A stretch of DNA of 64,000 nucleotides. It comes from Chersky-840 sp963794615. Lineage in GTDB: Bacteria > Actinomycetota > Acidimicrobiia > Acidimicrobiales > UBA8190. Position 1 is the stretch's first letter. Every line of letters begins with the position of its first letter. The notes below the pieces were generated by a model. That model saw nothing but the letters and a program-made list of their open reading frames with translations, was not told where the DNA came from and ran no database searches. Shown piece after piece: positions 1-7,764 of this stretch. The stretch is taken from the NCBI GenBank assembly GCA_963794615.1, contig CAWCEP010000010.1, forward strand, positions 62,001 to 126,000, given 5' to 3'. A program made the position numbers and the translations under genes.

Positions 1-7
1 TTCCTGC

Positions 8-262
8 TTGCCCTCATCATTTGATTCTGTGTCGGAGCATGCCGAGGCCGAAACTGACCGCGAGCTGGTCGACGTTGTGTGGCGGCGATTCGGCCTCCAC
101 GTCTTCCTCACCTACGCCGAAGGCGACCGTGAGCACCTAACGGGGGATCTCGTCTTCGCCCTGGACATGGCACAGGACGCCGGACTGAGGATCCTCGACT
201 CATCGGCCGCCACTGCCCATTGGGTGAAGGACCCTGCGGCTTCCCCATCGGCGCAGGTTTAA
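8..262 (+). CDS. Small hypothetical protein (84 aa), possibly cut at its 5' end
   Basis: I do not recognise this protein. It starts at a TTG seven bases from the window edge, and a GTG at 29 is an alternative, so the true start may lie outside. Composition is typical of a real high-GC gene, with strong G/C at third codon positions. There is no membrane segment or signal peptide. Its C-terminal half (VFALDMAQDAG...ATAHW) resembles in spacing the end of the next small protein (AALAQASG...TVRW), so the two may be distant paralogues. Function unknown. Confidence 0.45.
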   Translation: MPSSFDSVSEHAEAETDRELVDVVWRRFGLHVFLTYAEGDREHLTGDLVFALDMAQDAGLRILDSSAATAHWVKDPAASPSAQV

Positions 263-286
263 GGTATCTACGTCGACCTCGCCCCG

Positions 287-472
287 ATGAACACCGAGCG
301 ACAGATCGTCAGCATTGTCTGGTATCCGTACCGGCCCGACTGGTACGAACTGGACTATGCCGACGGCGCGTCGACGCGAATCCCAGGTACTCAGGTTGAT
401 GCCGCCGCTCTGGCTCAAGCTAGCGGGATGAAGCTCGTCCCCACCCGGGACGGCACAGTCCGATGGACATGA
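287..472 (+). CDS. Small hypothetical protein (61 aa)
   Basis: Starts with ATG 24 bases after the previous small gene, so the two could be co-transcribed. The sequence is rich in Trp and Tyr near the N-terminus (IVWYPYRPDWYELDY) and looks like a compact soluble beta-rich domain. It shares an ALAQASGM...W ending pattern with its upstream neighbour. I do not recognise a named family and infer no function. Length and composition are compatible with a real gene, but support is modest. Confidence 0.45.
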   Translation: MNTERQIVSIVWYPYRPDWYELDYADGASTRIPGTQVDAAALAQASGMKLVPTRDGTVRWT

Positions 473-602
473 ATAGGAACGTGCCAATCGAGATGGGGTG
501 CGGCGACGCTCTTGTGGTCACATGGTCGTGCTCCTGGCACGTCAGGCAGGAGCGAGGTCGTAGCGTGGCGCCACCGTCTCCGTAGTGGCACGATCATGAA
601 CG

Positions 603-1631
603 ATGGCTAGGGGTGTCGTCCAGGAGTGGGACGCGTTGGAACGTCGAGGCGTGATTATCTCGGACGAGACGCCGGACGGCTGTTTGGTCGGGTTCTTGCA
701 GCTGGCGCTTTCGGGTTACCGTGAACTCACCGCCGGTCAAGGCGTCGAGTTTGAATACGAAACATCGGAAGAAGACGGGTACCGATACCGGGCGACGCAA
801 GTGACAGTCGAGGGAGACGACCCAATATCCATTCCCTTCGGAAACCCAACGTCCCGTCTCGCCATCAAGGCGTACAGCGTTACGAGTTGCCCGCAGTGCG
901 GCGGACGAATTGTCAAGGAGGGTGGCCCAGGAGGATTGCTGGCGTGCAGCAAGTGTGGATACGAGAAAGAGCTACCACCGTTCCCGCCGCAGAGGGCAGG
1001 ATCCGCCTCGCCCATGCGAGTCCTCTCCTTTCCCGCCGATGAGGTCGTAGGCACACTGGAATGGGTCGGCTCTTATAGCCAAGAGCGCGGCCCGGTCTTG
1101 GCCACTGGCAACGTCGACGCTCCAGTCGATAAACGGATTTCCCTCGATGTGCATCGGATCGATTCTGTGGAGCCGTCAGGGGATGGGTGGTCGATGAGAG
1201 GCGGGACTACTCCACTGGATCTTCAGTTCTTGACCGGATTGCCCTCCGACAGCGTCGAGTCCCTCAAGATCGGTCCTGGCATTGTCCCTGCGTCCTTCAG
1301 ATTCGTCGCGCATCTGGCGCCGGGTCTACGACGCTTGTACTTAGGTCACGCCGGGCTGACTGACCAAGCGCTCGACCATGTGGCCAAGCTCACAGGACTA
1401 ACGCATCTCCAGACGTTCGACAACTCCTTCACAGACGCTGGAGCCCAGCAACTTGCGACCCTTCAGAACCTCGAGAGCCTGTACTTAGAGGAAGAGACGC
1501 TATCGACAGCTTCGCTGGCATTCGTCCGAGAGCTTCCGCACCTTTCTCGGCTCGACCTTCAGGACATGCCACTCACCGAAGAGGAGTTGGCAGACCTTCG
1601 TGCCGCCCTACCGGGAGTTCAGGTCGGATAG
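603..1631 (+). CDS. Cold-shock-like + zinc-ribbon + leucine-rich-repeat protein
   Basis: 342-residue cytoplasmic protein with three visible parts. Residues 1-75 look like a cold-shock/OB fold: the opening MARGVVQEWDALERRGVI is the usual 'G.V..W....G.G.I' start of nucleic-acid-binding cold-shock domains. Residues about 97-121 hold two CxxC pairs (CPQCGG and CSKCGY), a zinc ribbon. Residues about 205-342 are leucine-rich repeats of about 24 residues (LTGLTHLQTFDN, LATLQNLESLYLE, VRELPHLSRLDLQ). The first two parts suggest nucleic-acid contact and the repeats a protein-binding surface. That role is inference. No signal peptide. The combination is unusual and I cannot name an established family. 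Confidence 0.7.
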   Translation: MARGVVQEWDALERRGVIISDETPDGCLVGFLQLALSGYRELTAGQGVEFEYETSEEDGYRYRATQVTVEGDDPISIPFGNPTSRLAIKAYSVTSCPQCGGRIVKEGGPGGLLACSKCGYEKELPPFPPQRAGSASPMRVLSFPADEVVGTLEWVGSYSQERGPVLATGNVDAPVDKRISLDVHRIDSVEPSGDGWSMRGGTTPLDLQFLTGLPSDSVESLKIGPGIVPASFRFVAHLAPGLRRLYLGHAGLTDQALDHVAKLTGLTHLQTFDNSFTDAGAQQLATLQNLESLYLEEETLSTASLAFVRELPHLSRLDLQDMPLTEEELADLRAALPGVQVG

Positions 1632-1647
1632 AAGATTGGCATTGGAC

Positions 1648-2515
1648 TCACGCCCCGCCCCAAGTTCCAACGTAGGAGTTCGATGGAACCGTGAGACTAA
1701 GTCCACTAAGGGAGCGGGTTCCTGCCAGGGTATTCGGAAGGGCTCCAGTCATCACCGCGTAACAGAGTTGGACCATGATGTGTCCATGAGGGTCGAGAGT
1801 TGCTTCCGCGTTCACATCAATGGTGTCGTAGCACGACGGTGCGACGGGGCCAACCGAGTATGTGTCCCCTGTCTGATCCACCATCCGTAGATCCACGGGG
1901 GTGAAACTCACGGGCGAGGAATGAGTGTTAGTGAACTCGACCACGAGATAGCAGTTGGCACCTCCACCTGTGTATGCAGCACCAAATGCGCCACAGCTCA
2001 TCAGCTGGGTCATGTTCGGCGAACCCACCCGGCGGGACAACCTGAATCTCCAATCCGTTCACCGGAACTGAGGCAGGTGAGGGACGAACGCCAGATGTAC
2101 TCGGCACAATGGAAGACGGTGACACGCGCGGTGTCGTCGACGTTGCGGCACTTGGTACGGTCGAGGATGACGGGGCGGTAGACAGCGACCGGTGCGATGA
2201 TCCAGTGACGTGCTCCGGAGTACCGTGACTGACCAATGCGATGGTGATCACAACGATGGTCAGAGCGGCGGTCGCTGCAGCTAGGAGGTGCCGCTGTCGA
2301 GACCGCCACGGAATGTGGCGTGCCGGTGCCGTTAGATCTTCAGTCAGGTTGTGGAGCGATTCAACGGTGGTTGCGTCAAGGGCAGCCTGAAGGCGCTGCT
2401 CATGCTCATCGGCCTTAAGCTCCCCGATCGCGACCGCGTTGTTCAAGATGGCAATCGCCGCATCGCGGTCGGCATCGGATGCCCTTTGGGAGACCACACC
2501 GCTCTGTTGCGTCAT
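1648..2515 (-). CDS. DUF1707 membrane protein with extracellular Ig-like domain, one apparent frameshift
   Basis: N-terminal DUF1707 domain (RASDADRDAAIAILNNAVAIGELKADEHEQRL), then a membrane segment (LLAAATAALTIVVITIALV), a Ser/Thr/Pro-rich linker and a C-terminal beta domain (YLVVEFTNT...VDLRMVDQTG) resembling DUF4352-type domains. DUF1707 sits at the start of many actinobacterial membrane proteins and its exact role is unknown. The first part and the C-terminal domain lie in different frames. They join at about 2025 (VVPPGG to SPNM) if one base of a GGG is removed, and the total length then becomes a multiple of three. I chose ATG 2515 (MTQQSG), just before the domain, although it has no clear ribosome site and the frame stays open to 2596. 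Confidence 0.6.
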
Positions 2516-2726
2516 TTCAGCCACCGACTCAATATCGGTCCCACCGAGCATCGGCTGAAGTGGTGACCTACTTGTCCAGGCTGGTGCACAAGACATCCCA
2601 AGGAGGCGTGGGAAACGGAGCAGGACGGCTGATCAGGTCCCATGTCTACGAAGGGGGATTGTTCTAGTGGTGGTGCGCGGGCTCGGTGCCTGAGGCTGTC
2701 GAGATTGGACCATTCGGGACCCGTCG

Positions 2727-2891
2727 CTACTGGTCTATGGCCCGTCTGGTCGAGCGGCGACCTAGCCTCAACAAGTCCGCAACGATGCACGCTATCCCGA
2801 GAACGGCGGATAGCTCACCGAAGATCGTGAAGGCCAGAAGGAAAGTAAACACGAGGAGCACGGCACCGAGAACAATCAGGACGACGGCCAC
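2727..2891 (-). CDS. Small two-helix membrane protein (54 aa)
   Basis: GTG start at 2891, TAG stop at 2727-2729, with an in-frame TAG 51 bases upstream of the start. The product is almost all hydrophobic: VAVVLIVLGAVLLVFTFLL, a short polar turn (FGELS), a second hydrophobic stretch (AVLGIACIVADLL) and a basic tail (RLGRRSTRRAIDQ). This is a typical small membrane protein with a positive-inside C-terminus. It lies upstream of the DUF1707 gene on the same strand and is divergent from the lipoprotein at 3035. No family recognised. Confidence 0.45.
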   Translation of the reverse strand: MAVVLIVLGAVLLVFTFLLAFTIFGELSAVLGIACIVADLLRLGRRSTRRAIDQ

Positions 2892-3034
2892 GGGGCCAAG
2901 GGTAGGTCGTTGGAGGCTGTGCCAAGGAATGTAGGCCGTCCACTAACCCACTCTCTGCCTTGCCTGAGCCGTTGGGACCGGCCCTCTCTTCGCCGGTCAA
3001 GTAGCTTTTCCAAGTCGACCGTTGGGAGCGCACT

Positions 3035-3724
3035 ATGAGGCACGGGCAGCACCCGGTCGGGAGACGAGAGGCGATTGTCGTCGGATGTGGAGTCTTGGCG
3101 TCCTTGCTCGCCGCATGCTCGTCCACCACGACAACCGACGAAACCGCAGTAGACCTGACCTTCACCAAGGATGGCCGACTCACCGGTTTGCTTGCTGGCC
3201 AACCCGTGAACCTGTCGAGCAAGGTCCCGGCGGAATCTGGGACGGTGGCGGGAGCCTTGTCGGGGCATCCACTCGATGCAAGCTGGCAAATCACCTATGA
3301 CGGCCCTTCAACGCAGAAGGTCGTACCTGTCACGGTTCACGGCAAGCTCGCCAATCAGTCCCTTTCACTGAGCGCCGTCTTTCATCTCAAACCCAACTTT
3401 CTCTTTGACTCAGGGACCGTGACCGGTACCGCAGGTGGACGGACAGTCCGTGCCAAGGCGTCCAGTGCTCCCGGCGAGAGCAGTTCCTCGGTCAATGTGG
3501 ACGGCTCGTTCGCCGGGACACTCTTCTCCCTGTATGCCACCATCGCGAGCACCTTAGATAGTGGCCTCGTCCGAGGGACCGTTGGTGGCAAGCCAATACA
3601 GTTGACCGCCAGGGTGCAGTCGGCAGAGATTCACATCACCGGCAACTACACGGGGCCGTCGGAGTTGTTTGTCCTTGCCACAGGCAGTCTCCTTTACTTC
3701 CTCGGCGGGGTCTACGCCGTCTGA
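3035..3724 (+). CDS. Secreted lipoprotein, unknown function
   Basis: 229 residues. The N-terminus is a lipoprotein signal: basic start (RR at 10-11), hydrophobic core, lipobox LAAC with the lipidated Cys at residue 28, then a Ser/Thr linker. The mature part is made of repeated beta-strand-like units with GTVTG/GTVAG/GTVGG turns (for example ESGTVAG, DSGTVTG, LVRGTVGG), suggesting a beta-sheet protein displayed on the outer face of the membrane. I recognise no enzyme motif. It stands alone, divergent from the small membrane protein at 2727-2891. Confidence 0.7.
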   Translation: MRHGQHPVGRREAIVVGCGVLASLLAACSSTTTTDETAVDLTFTKDGRLTGLLAGQPVNLSSKVPAESGTVAGALSGHPLDASWQITYDGPSTQKVVPVTVHGKLANQSLSLSAVFHLKPNFLFDSGTVTGTAGGRTVRAKASSAPGESSSSVNVDGSFAGTLFSLYATIASTLDSGLVRGTVGGKPIQLTARVQSAEIHITGNYTGPSELFVLATGSLLYFLGGVYAV

Positions 3725-3986
3725 CCGACGTTTGCTGGCAGTGGTGTCGCCAGATCCCGGCCGGGTCGCAGATCGGCTCAGGGCAGGGAGGAGCCGTCCG
3801 GTAGTCGAGTCGACGTCAGAGACGACCGTCGTATGACTCCACCATGTTGTACGGGTTTGGGAAGAGAAGAGTCGGCGCGCAAGCCACCGAGGCAGACGTC
3901 CGGTAACGGTGTTCTCGTCGGGCCTGTCGATTGGGAGCTTGACCCGGTCAGGGTGACCAGAACCGGCAGTGTGTAGCCTATAGGCC

Positions 3987-4472
3987 ATGAAACCGAGGAC
4001 ACTTGGTGTGCAAAGGGTCCTCGTACTGGTGGGCTTCCTTCTTGTTGCGGGGGGTCAACTGGGTCCGCTTGGGATCTCTTCGTTCTCGCCACATAGTTTT
4101 GACTTCTACTTGATTGTCTCGGCGGTTGGGTACGTCCTCGTGGGGTGGGCATCCTGGACCTGGCTGGCCGCTCTTTCTCGCACAAGTGAGGGCAGGACGG
4201 GGATGCGCCCGGTTCTCAGACTCGTAGCCCTTGCGTGTTTGGTTCTCGGGGTCGCTTATGTAGGGCTGATCAACGAGTTCATCGAACTTGATCGACAACT
4301 TCATCATTCTGGGCTGCAACGACAATTGTTCAGCTACGGGTTATCGCTGGTCGGCTTCTGTGTGGCGGCATTCGGATTCGGGATGGCAGCCAGGCATCCG
4401 GTACTCGGGGAACCGGACATGGCAGAGGCGGCAGATGAGAAGTCTGTAAACCAACACGCCCAGCCCGTCTAA
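3987..4472 (+). CDS. Four-helix integral membrane protein, unknown function
   Basis: 161 residues with four predicted membrane helices at about 9-29, 42-65, 76-96 and 113-135, then a hydrophilic acidic tail (EPDMAEAADEKS). The start is ATG 3987. There are no conserved catalytic motifs and the family is not recognised. It is preceded by about 260 bases without a gene after the lipoprotein and followed by 190 bases before the next gene, so it appears to be monocistronic. Confidence 0.6.
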   Translation: MKPRTLGVQRVLVLVGFLLVAGGQLGPLGISSFSPHSFDFYLIVSAVGYVLVGWASWTWLAALSRTSEGRTGMRPVLRLVALACLVLGVAYVGLINEFIELDRQLHHSGLQRQLFSYGLSLVGFCVAAFGFGMAARHPVLGEPDMAEAADEKSVNQHAQPV

Positions 4473-4663
4473 GCCGACGTCACCGTTCTGAGCGGCTAGG
4501 CCGAGGAGCCGACGTCCTCGACCTACGACTTGCGGCTGACGGCTTCGGGGAAGCCAAGGGGGAGGCGCTCGGTGGCGAGTCAGATGTGCACCCCTGCTTC
4601 TTTCCCTGAGTTCCAACAGGGACAGCGTGTCAACCTCGCCGAGTCATTGGGCGTGAGATCATC

Positions 4664-5875
4664 ATGACGGGGAGGGCCGTGGCCAAACGGCGTGGTGTTC
4701 TGGGATTCCTCACAGCAATCCTGATTTGGCTGGGCTCTTCGTGCTCCTCGCCCCACGGGACAGCTACCAGCACGTCCGTTCCAAGTGGATCATCGACTAC
4801 TAGGCCGCGCACGACGACTCCTCGGAATCCTTCCCCGCCCCTCGCAGACGGGACGTCGGTGCCGGGGTACCGAGTCGGCCCGATTTCGTTCGTCTCCCCG
4901 GCACATGGGTACGGACTGGTCGAGTTCGACACGACGGGACAGTCATCAGAACAGCAGCTTGTTGTGACCGAGGACGGTGGAGCCACCTGGCAGGTGGCCA
5001 CATCGACAGTGGTTCCGTCATGGGCGTCCACATTGGACTTCATCGACGCCACCGAGGGTTACGCCTGGGGTTCTGAGGGGCTCGACGTCACCCACGATGG
5101 GGGACAGCACTGGGCGTTCTCCCTCAACCTCGACACTGGTTACGAGGCCGTGTCACCCATAGGCATGAGCATCTGGGCAATCTCGTCATCAGACGTGCTG
5201 CAGACCTCCATCGACGGCGGGAACACCTGGCAAAAGGCCGTCCAAACACCCGTGCCCAGTCCGGCACTCCTCAGTCGGGTGAGCGCCAACGTGGCGTACG
5301 TCCTGGGCTGTGGGCAGAACACCGTGAGTGGCTCCCAGCCCGGTGCCCTGGCGCGTACCGAAGACGGCGGCAAGACGTGGCAGACCCTCTCGCTTCCGCA
5401 GGGCTGCACGGGACAAGCCGACTGGTCCGATCTCGTGGCCCTCTCGACCAATGATCTTTGGCTTGTCCAGTTCGGGCAACCGGCAACCGATATGTCCTCC
5501 AAGTGGGTCTACCGGTCAGATGACGGCGGGGTGCACTGGACCCTCAAGGCGTCGGAGAGCCTTGGCAACCCCAGCCAACAAACGGGGACGGTCTCCCCGA
5601 TTGGCGATTTCGGTCCACTGAGCGTCCTCGCTTCAGAACCCAACCGAGCATGGCTTGCGGAGGATTGGGGTGGACTCCTCGTCACGACGGACGGCGGGTC
5701 GAACTGGCACTCGGCTTACAGCGACCCCAACGTTGACGCCGCTGGCCCGCCGTACGTCTCGTTCTCAGATGCTTCTCATGGTTGGGCAGGGAGCGGACAC
5801 GGCCTCTGGCGGACAACCGACGGTGATACATGGACAGAGATCGTGCATTCACCCGGGTCAGGTTCCAACCCATAG
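4664..5875 (+). CDS. Exported BNR / Ycf48-like beta-propeller protein
   Basis: 403 residues. A basic start and hydrophobic stretch (VLGFLTAILIWLGSSC) end in a Cys at residue 27. The box before it is not canonical, so lipidation is possible but not certain. A Ser/Thr/Pro linker follows. The rest is a string of about 50-residue repeats, each with the BNR/Asp-box pattern: VTEDGGATWQV, VTHDGGQHWAF, TSIDGGNTWQK, RTEDGGKTWQT, RSDDGGVHWTL, VTTDGGSNWHS, RTTDGDTWTE. This matches the propeller of the Ycf48/sortilin-like group. In non-photosynthetic bacteria such proteins are extracellular and of mostly unknown role. Confidence 0.75.
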   Translation: MTGRAVAKRRGVLGFLTAILIWLGSSCSSPHGTATSTSVPSGSSTTRPRTTTPRNPSPPLADGTSVPGYRVGPISFVSPAHGYGLVEFDTTGQSSEQQLVVTEDGGATWQVATSTVVPSWASTLDFIDATEGYAWGSEGLDVTHDGGQHWAFSLNLDTGYEAVSPIGMSIWAISSSDVLQTSIDGGNTWQKAVQTPVPSPALLSRVSANVAYVLGCGQNTVSGSQPGALARTEDGGKTWQTLSLPQGCTGQADWSDLVALSTNDLWLVQFGQPATDMSSKWVYRSDDGGVHWTLKASESLGNPSQQTGTVSPIGDFGPLSVLASEPNRAWLAEDWGGLLVTTDGGSNWHSAYSDPNVDAAGPPYVSFSDASHGWAGSGHGLWRTTDGDTWTEIVHSPGSGSNP

Positions 5876-5932
5876 CCAGCGCCAGCTTCAGACTGCCGTT
5901 CTCGCTCCCACGCCTTGGACCGGGAGGAAGCC

Positions 5933-6055
5933 ATGAGCCTCGTCAGCGAGCTTCAGGACGCGCTGCGACGGTTGAGAGCCCTCAGGGAGGGGCTGAAACG
6001 GCTCCTGGCCGACGACGCGCAGTTCCCCAGGAAATCGGAAGGAGAATCTCACTGA
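5933..6055 (+). CDS. Very small ORF (40 aa) with strong ribosome site
   Basis: ATG at 5933 sits behind a strong Shine-Dalgarno sequence (GGGAGGAAG, then CC). The product, starting MSLVSELQDALRRLRALREG, is a predicted amphipathic helix rich in Arg, Leu and Glu, with a short polar tail ending at TGA 6053-6055. It may be a small regulatory or partner peptide, or chance. The ribosome site is the main support. It lies in the 567-base stretch between the BNR protein and the IS30 remnant. I see nothing else convincing in that stretch. Confidence 0.35.
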   Translation: MSLVSELQDALRRLRALREGLKRLLADDAQFPRKSEGESH

Positions 6056-6442
6056 GAGTGCCGGGGGTGCATGCCGTCCCCATCGGAACCAGACGTGCCG
6101 TGGAGTCGGTACGGGGTATCGGTGCGTCTCGCGACACGGTCGAAACTCAGACTCCGCGATCGTACGACAAACTCCTGTGTCCTATTCGTGTCCTACGGGG
6201 GATCGGTGCACCTCCAACAACGTTCTGACCTGGTCCTTGTTGGCCAAAACGCTCTTGGGGTGTTCTCGAAATCCCGCGACCAGGGTGGAGACGGAACCGG
6301 CGGGGGAGTGACCACAGCTTAAGGAGCCGAGCCTCCACGCCCCGGTCACGAGGGGTGGATGGACGGCAACTTCGAGTGGCCGACCGAGCCAGCTGTTGAG
6401 CTTATTCCATGGGGAAACGCGCCAATGCGACGGCGGTGAGCG

Positions 6443-7393
6443 ATGCTGGCTATCAACGATTCGCTGCGCGACTACGTCCAGGAACGACTCTCGGGCGTCC
6501 AGCACACCCCTGATGGTCGACTCGTCGGTCCTCCCGGTCCGAAGTGGAACGGGAAGGGCAAACCCCATCGAGCTGATCGCCGATGGGTGAAAGGCTGGAG
6601 TCCCGAACAGATCTCCAAGCGCCTCAGGGTTGATTTCCCCGATGATGAGTCCATGCGGATCAGCCACGAGGCGATCTACCAGGCTCTCTACGTCCAAGGC
6701 CGAGGAGCACTCAAGCGGGAGCTGGTTGCCTGCCTCCGGACCGGCCGGGCCTTGCGAGTGCCCCGTTCCAGGTCACAGCAGAAAGCCTGGGGCCACGTCA
6801 CGCCTGAGGTGATGATCAGTGAGCGACCCGCCGAGGCCGACGATCGTGCCGTCCCCGGCCACTGGGAAGGCGACCTCATCATCGGGTTGGAACGCTCGGC
6901 GATCGGCACGTTGGTGGAGCGGACCACGAGGTTCACTGTGCTGATCCATCTGCCCCGAGAAGACGGCTATCGACACAAGCACACCGTCAAGAACGGTCCC
7001 GCGCTCGCCGGTTATGGAGCGATCACGATGAAAGACGTGCTCGCCGCCAAGATGACCGCCCTCCCAGAGCAGCTTCGCCGCTCCCTAACTTGGGACAGGG
7101 GCAAGGAGCTCTCCCAACATGCAGCATTCAAAGTCGAGACTGGCATACCGGTCTACTTCGCCGACCCTCGCAGCCCCTGGCAACGCGGCAGCAACGAGAA
7201 CACCAACGGACTCCTGCGCCAATATTTCCCCAAGGGAACTGACGTCTCGCGCTGGAACGCCGAAGAGATCGATTCGGTTGCAGCCATGCTCAACAGCCGA
7301 CCCCGCAAGACCCTTGGTTGGAAGACACCCGCTGAAGCCTTCGATGAGCATGTACATTTGCTCCAGAAAGCCGGTGTTGCCACGATCGATTGA
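6443..7393 (+). pseudogene. 5'-truncated IS30-family transposase
   Basis: 316 residues matching the C-terminal two thirds of actinobacterial IS30 transposases: WSPEQISKRLRVDFPDD, the first catalytic Asp in GHWEGDLIIG, VKNGPALAGYGA, the second Asp in LTWDRGKE, and the catalytic Glu in QRGSNENTNGLLRQY, then LNSRPRKTLGWKTP near the end. All three DDE residues are present. The N-terminal helix-turn-helix region that binds the inverted repeats is missing: an in-frame TGA lies two codons before the start and nothing homologous is visible upstream. Probably a dead remnant. I could not identify terminal repeats. Confidence 0.85.
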
Positions 7394-7764
7394 ACCTAGT
7401 CAATACCGGTCGAGCGTTGGGGGTCGGAGTGCGCCCGACTCCCGGCACTATCGCCCGTTCAGAAGTCGCCGTCGAGCCCCGGTAATCAGGGTGATACCGG
7501 TCACTGCTGTAACGCTGATGCTGGTTCTGTAGAGGGCCCGGTATCCGGCGGGGCGCAGCGTGACCGGTCTTGTCTGTCGTCCAAGGCGTTAGATGGCAGA
7601 CGGCTTCATGCACTGCACCAGCCCAGCATCCAGCTGGAACCTACACGGCGGGTAGGTGATAGCGCGATATCTGAAACGTCTGAGCACGCCGTAAAGCATT
7701 CGCGACTCCCTCACTCCGCTCGCTTCAACCGCGGAATGTGGAACCGCAGCCAACATTGTCAGAC
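7394..7764. other. Intergenic stretch, no gene seen
   Basis: 371 bases between the IS30 remnant and the convergent glycine-rich gene. I see no credible coding frame. It contains a GGTAATCAGGGTGATACCGG-like segment (about 7481) that weakly resembles sequences repeated in other gaps of the first 15 kb (see findings). Confidence 0.4.
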
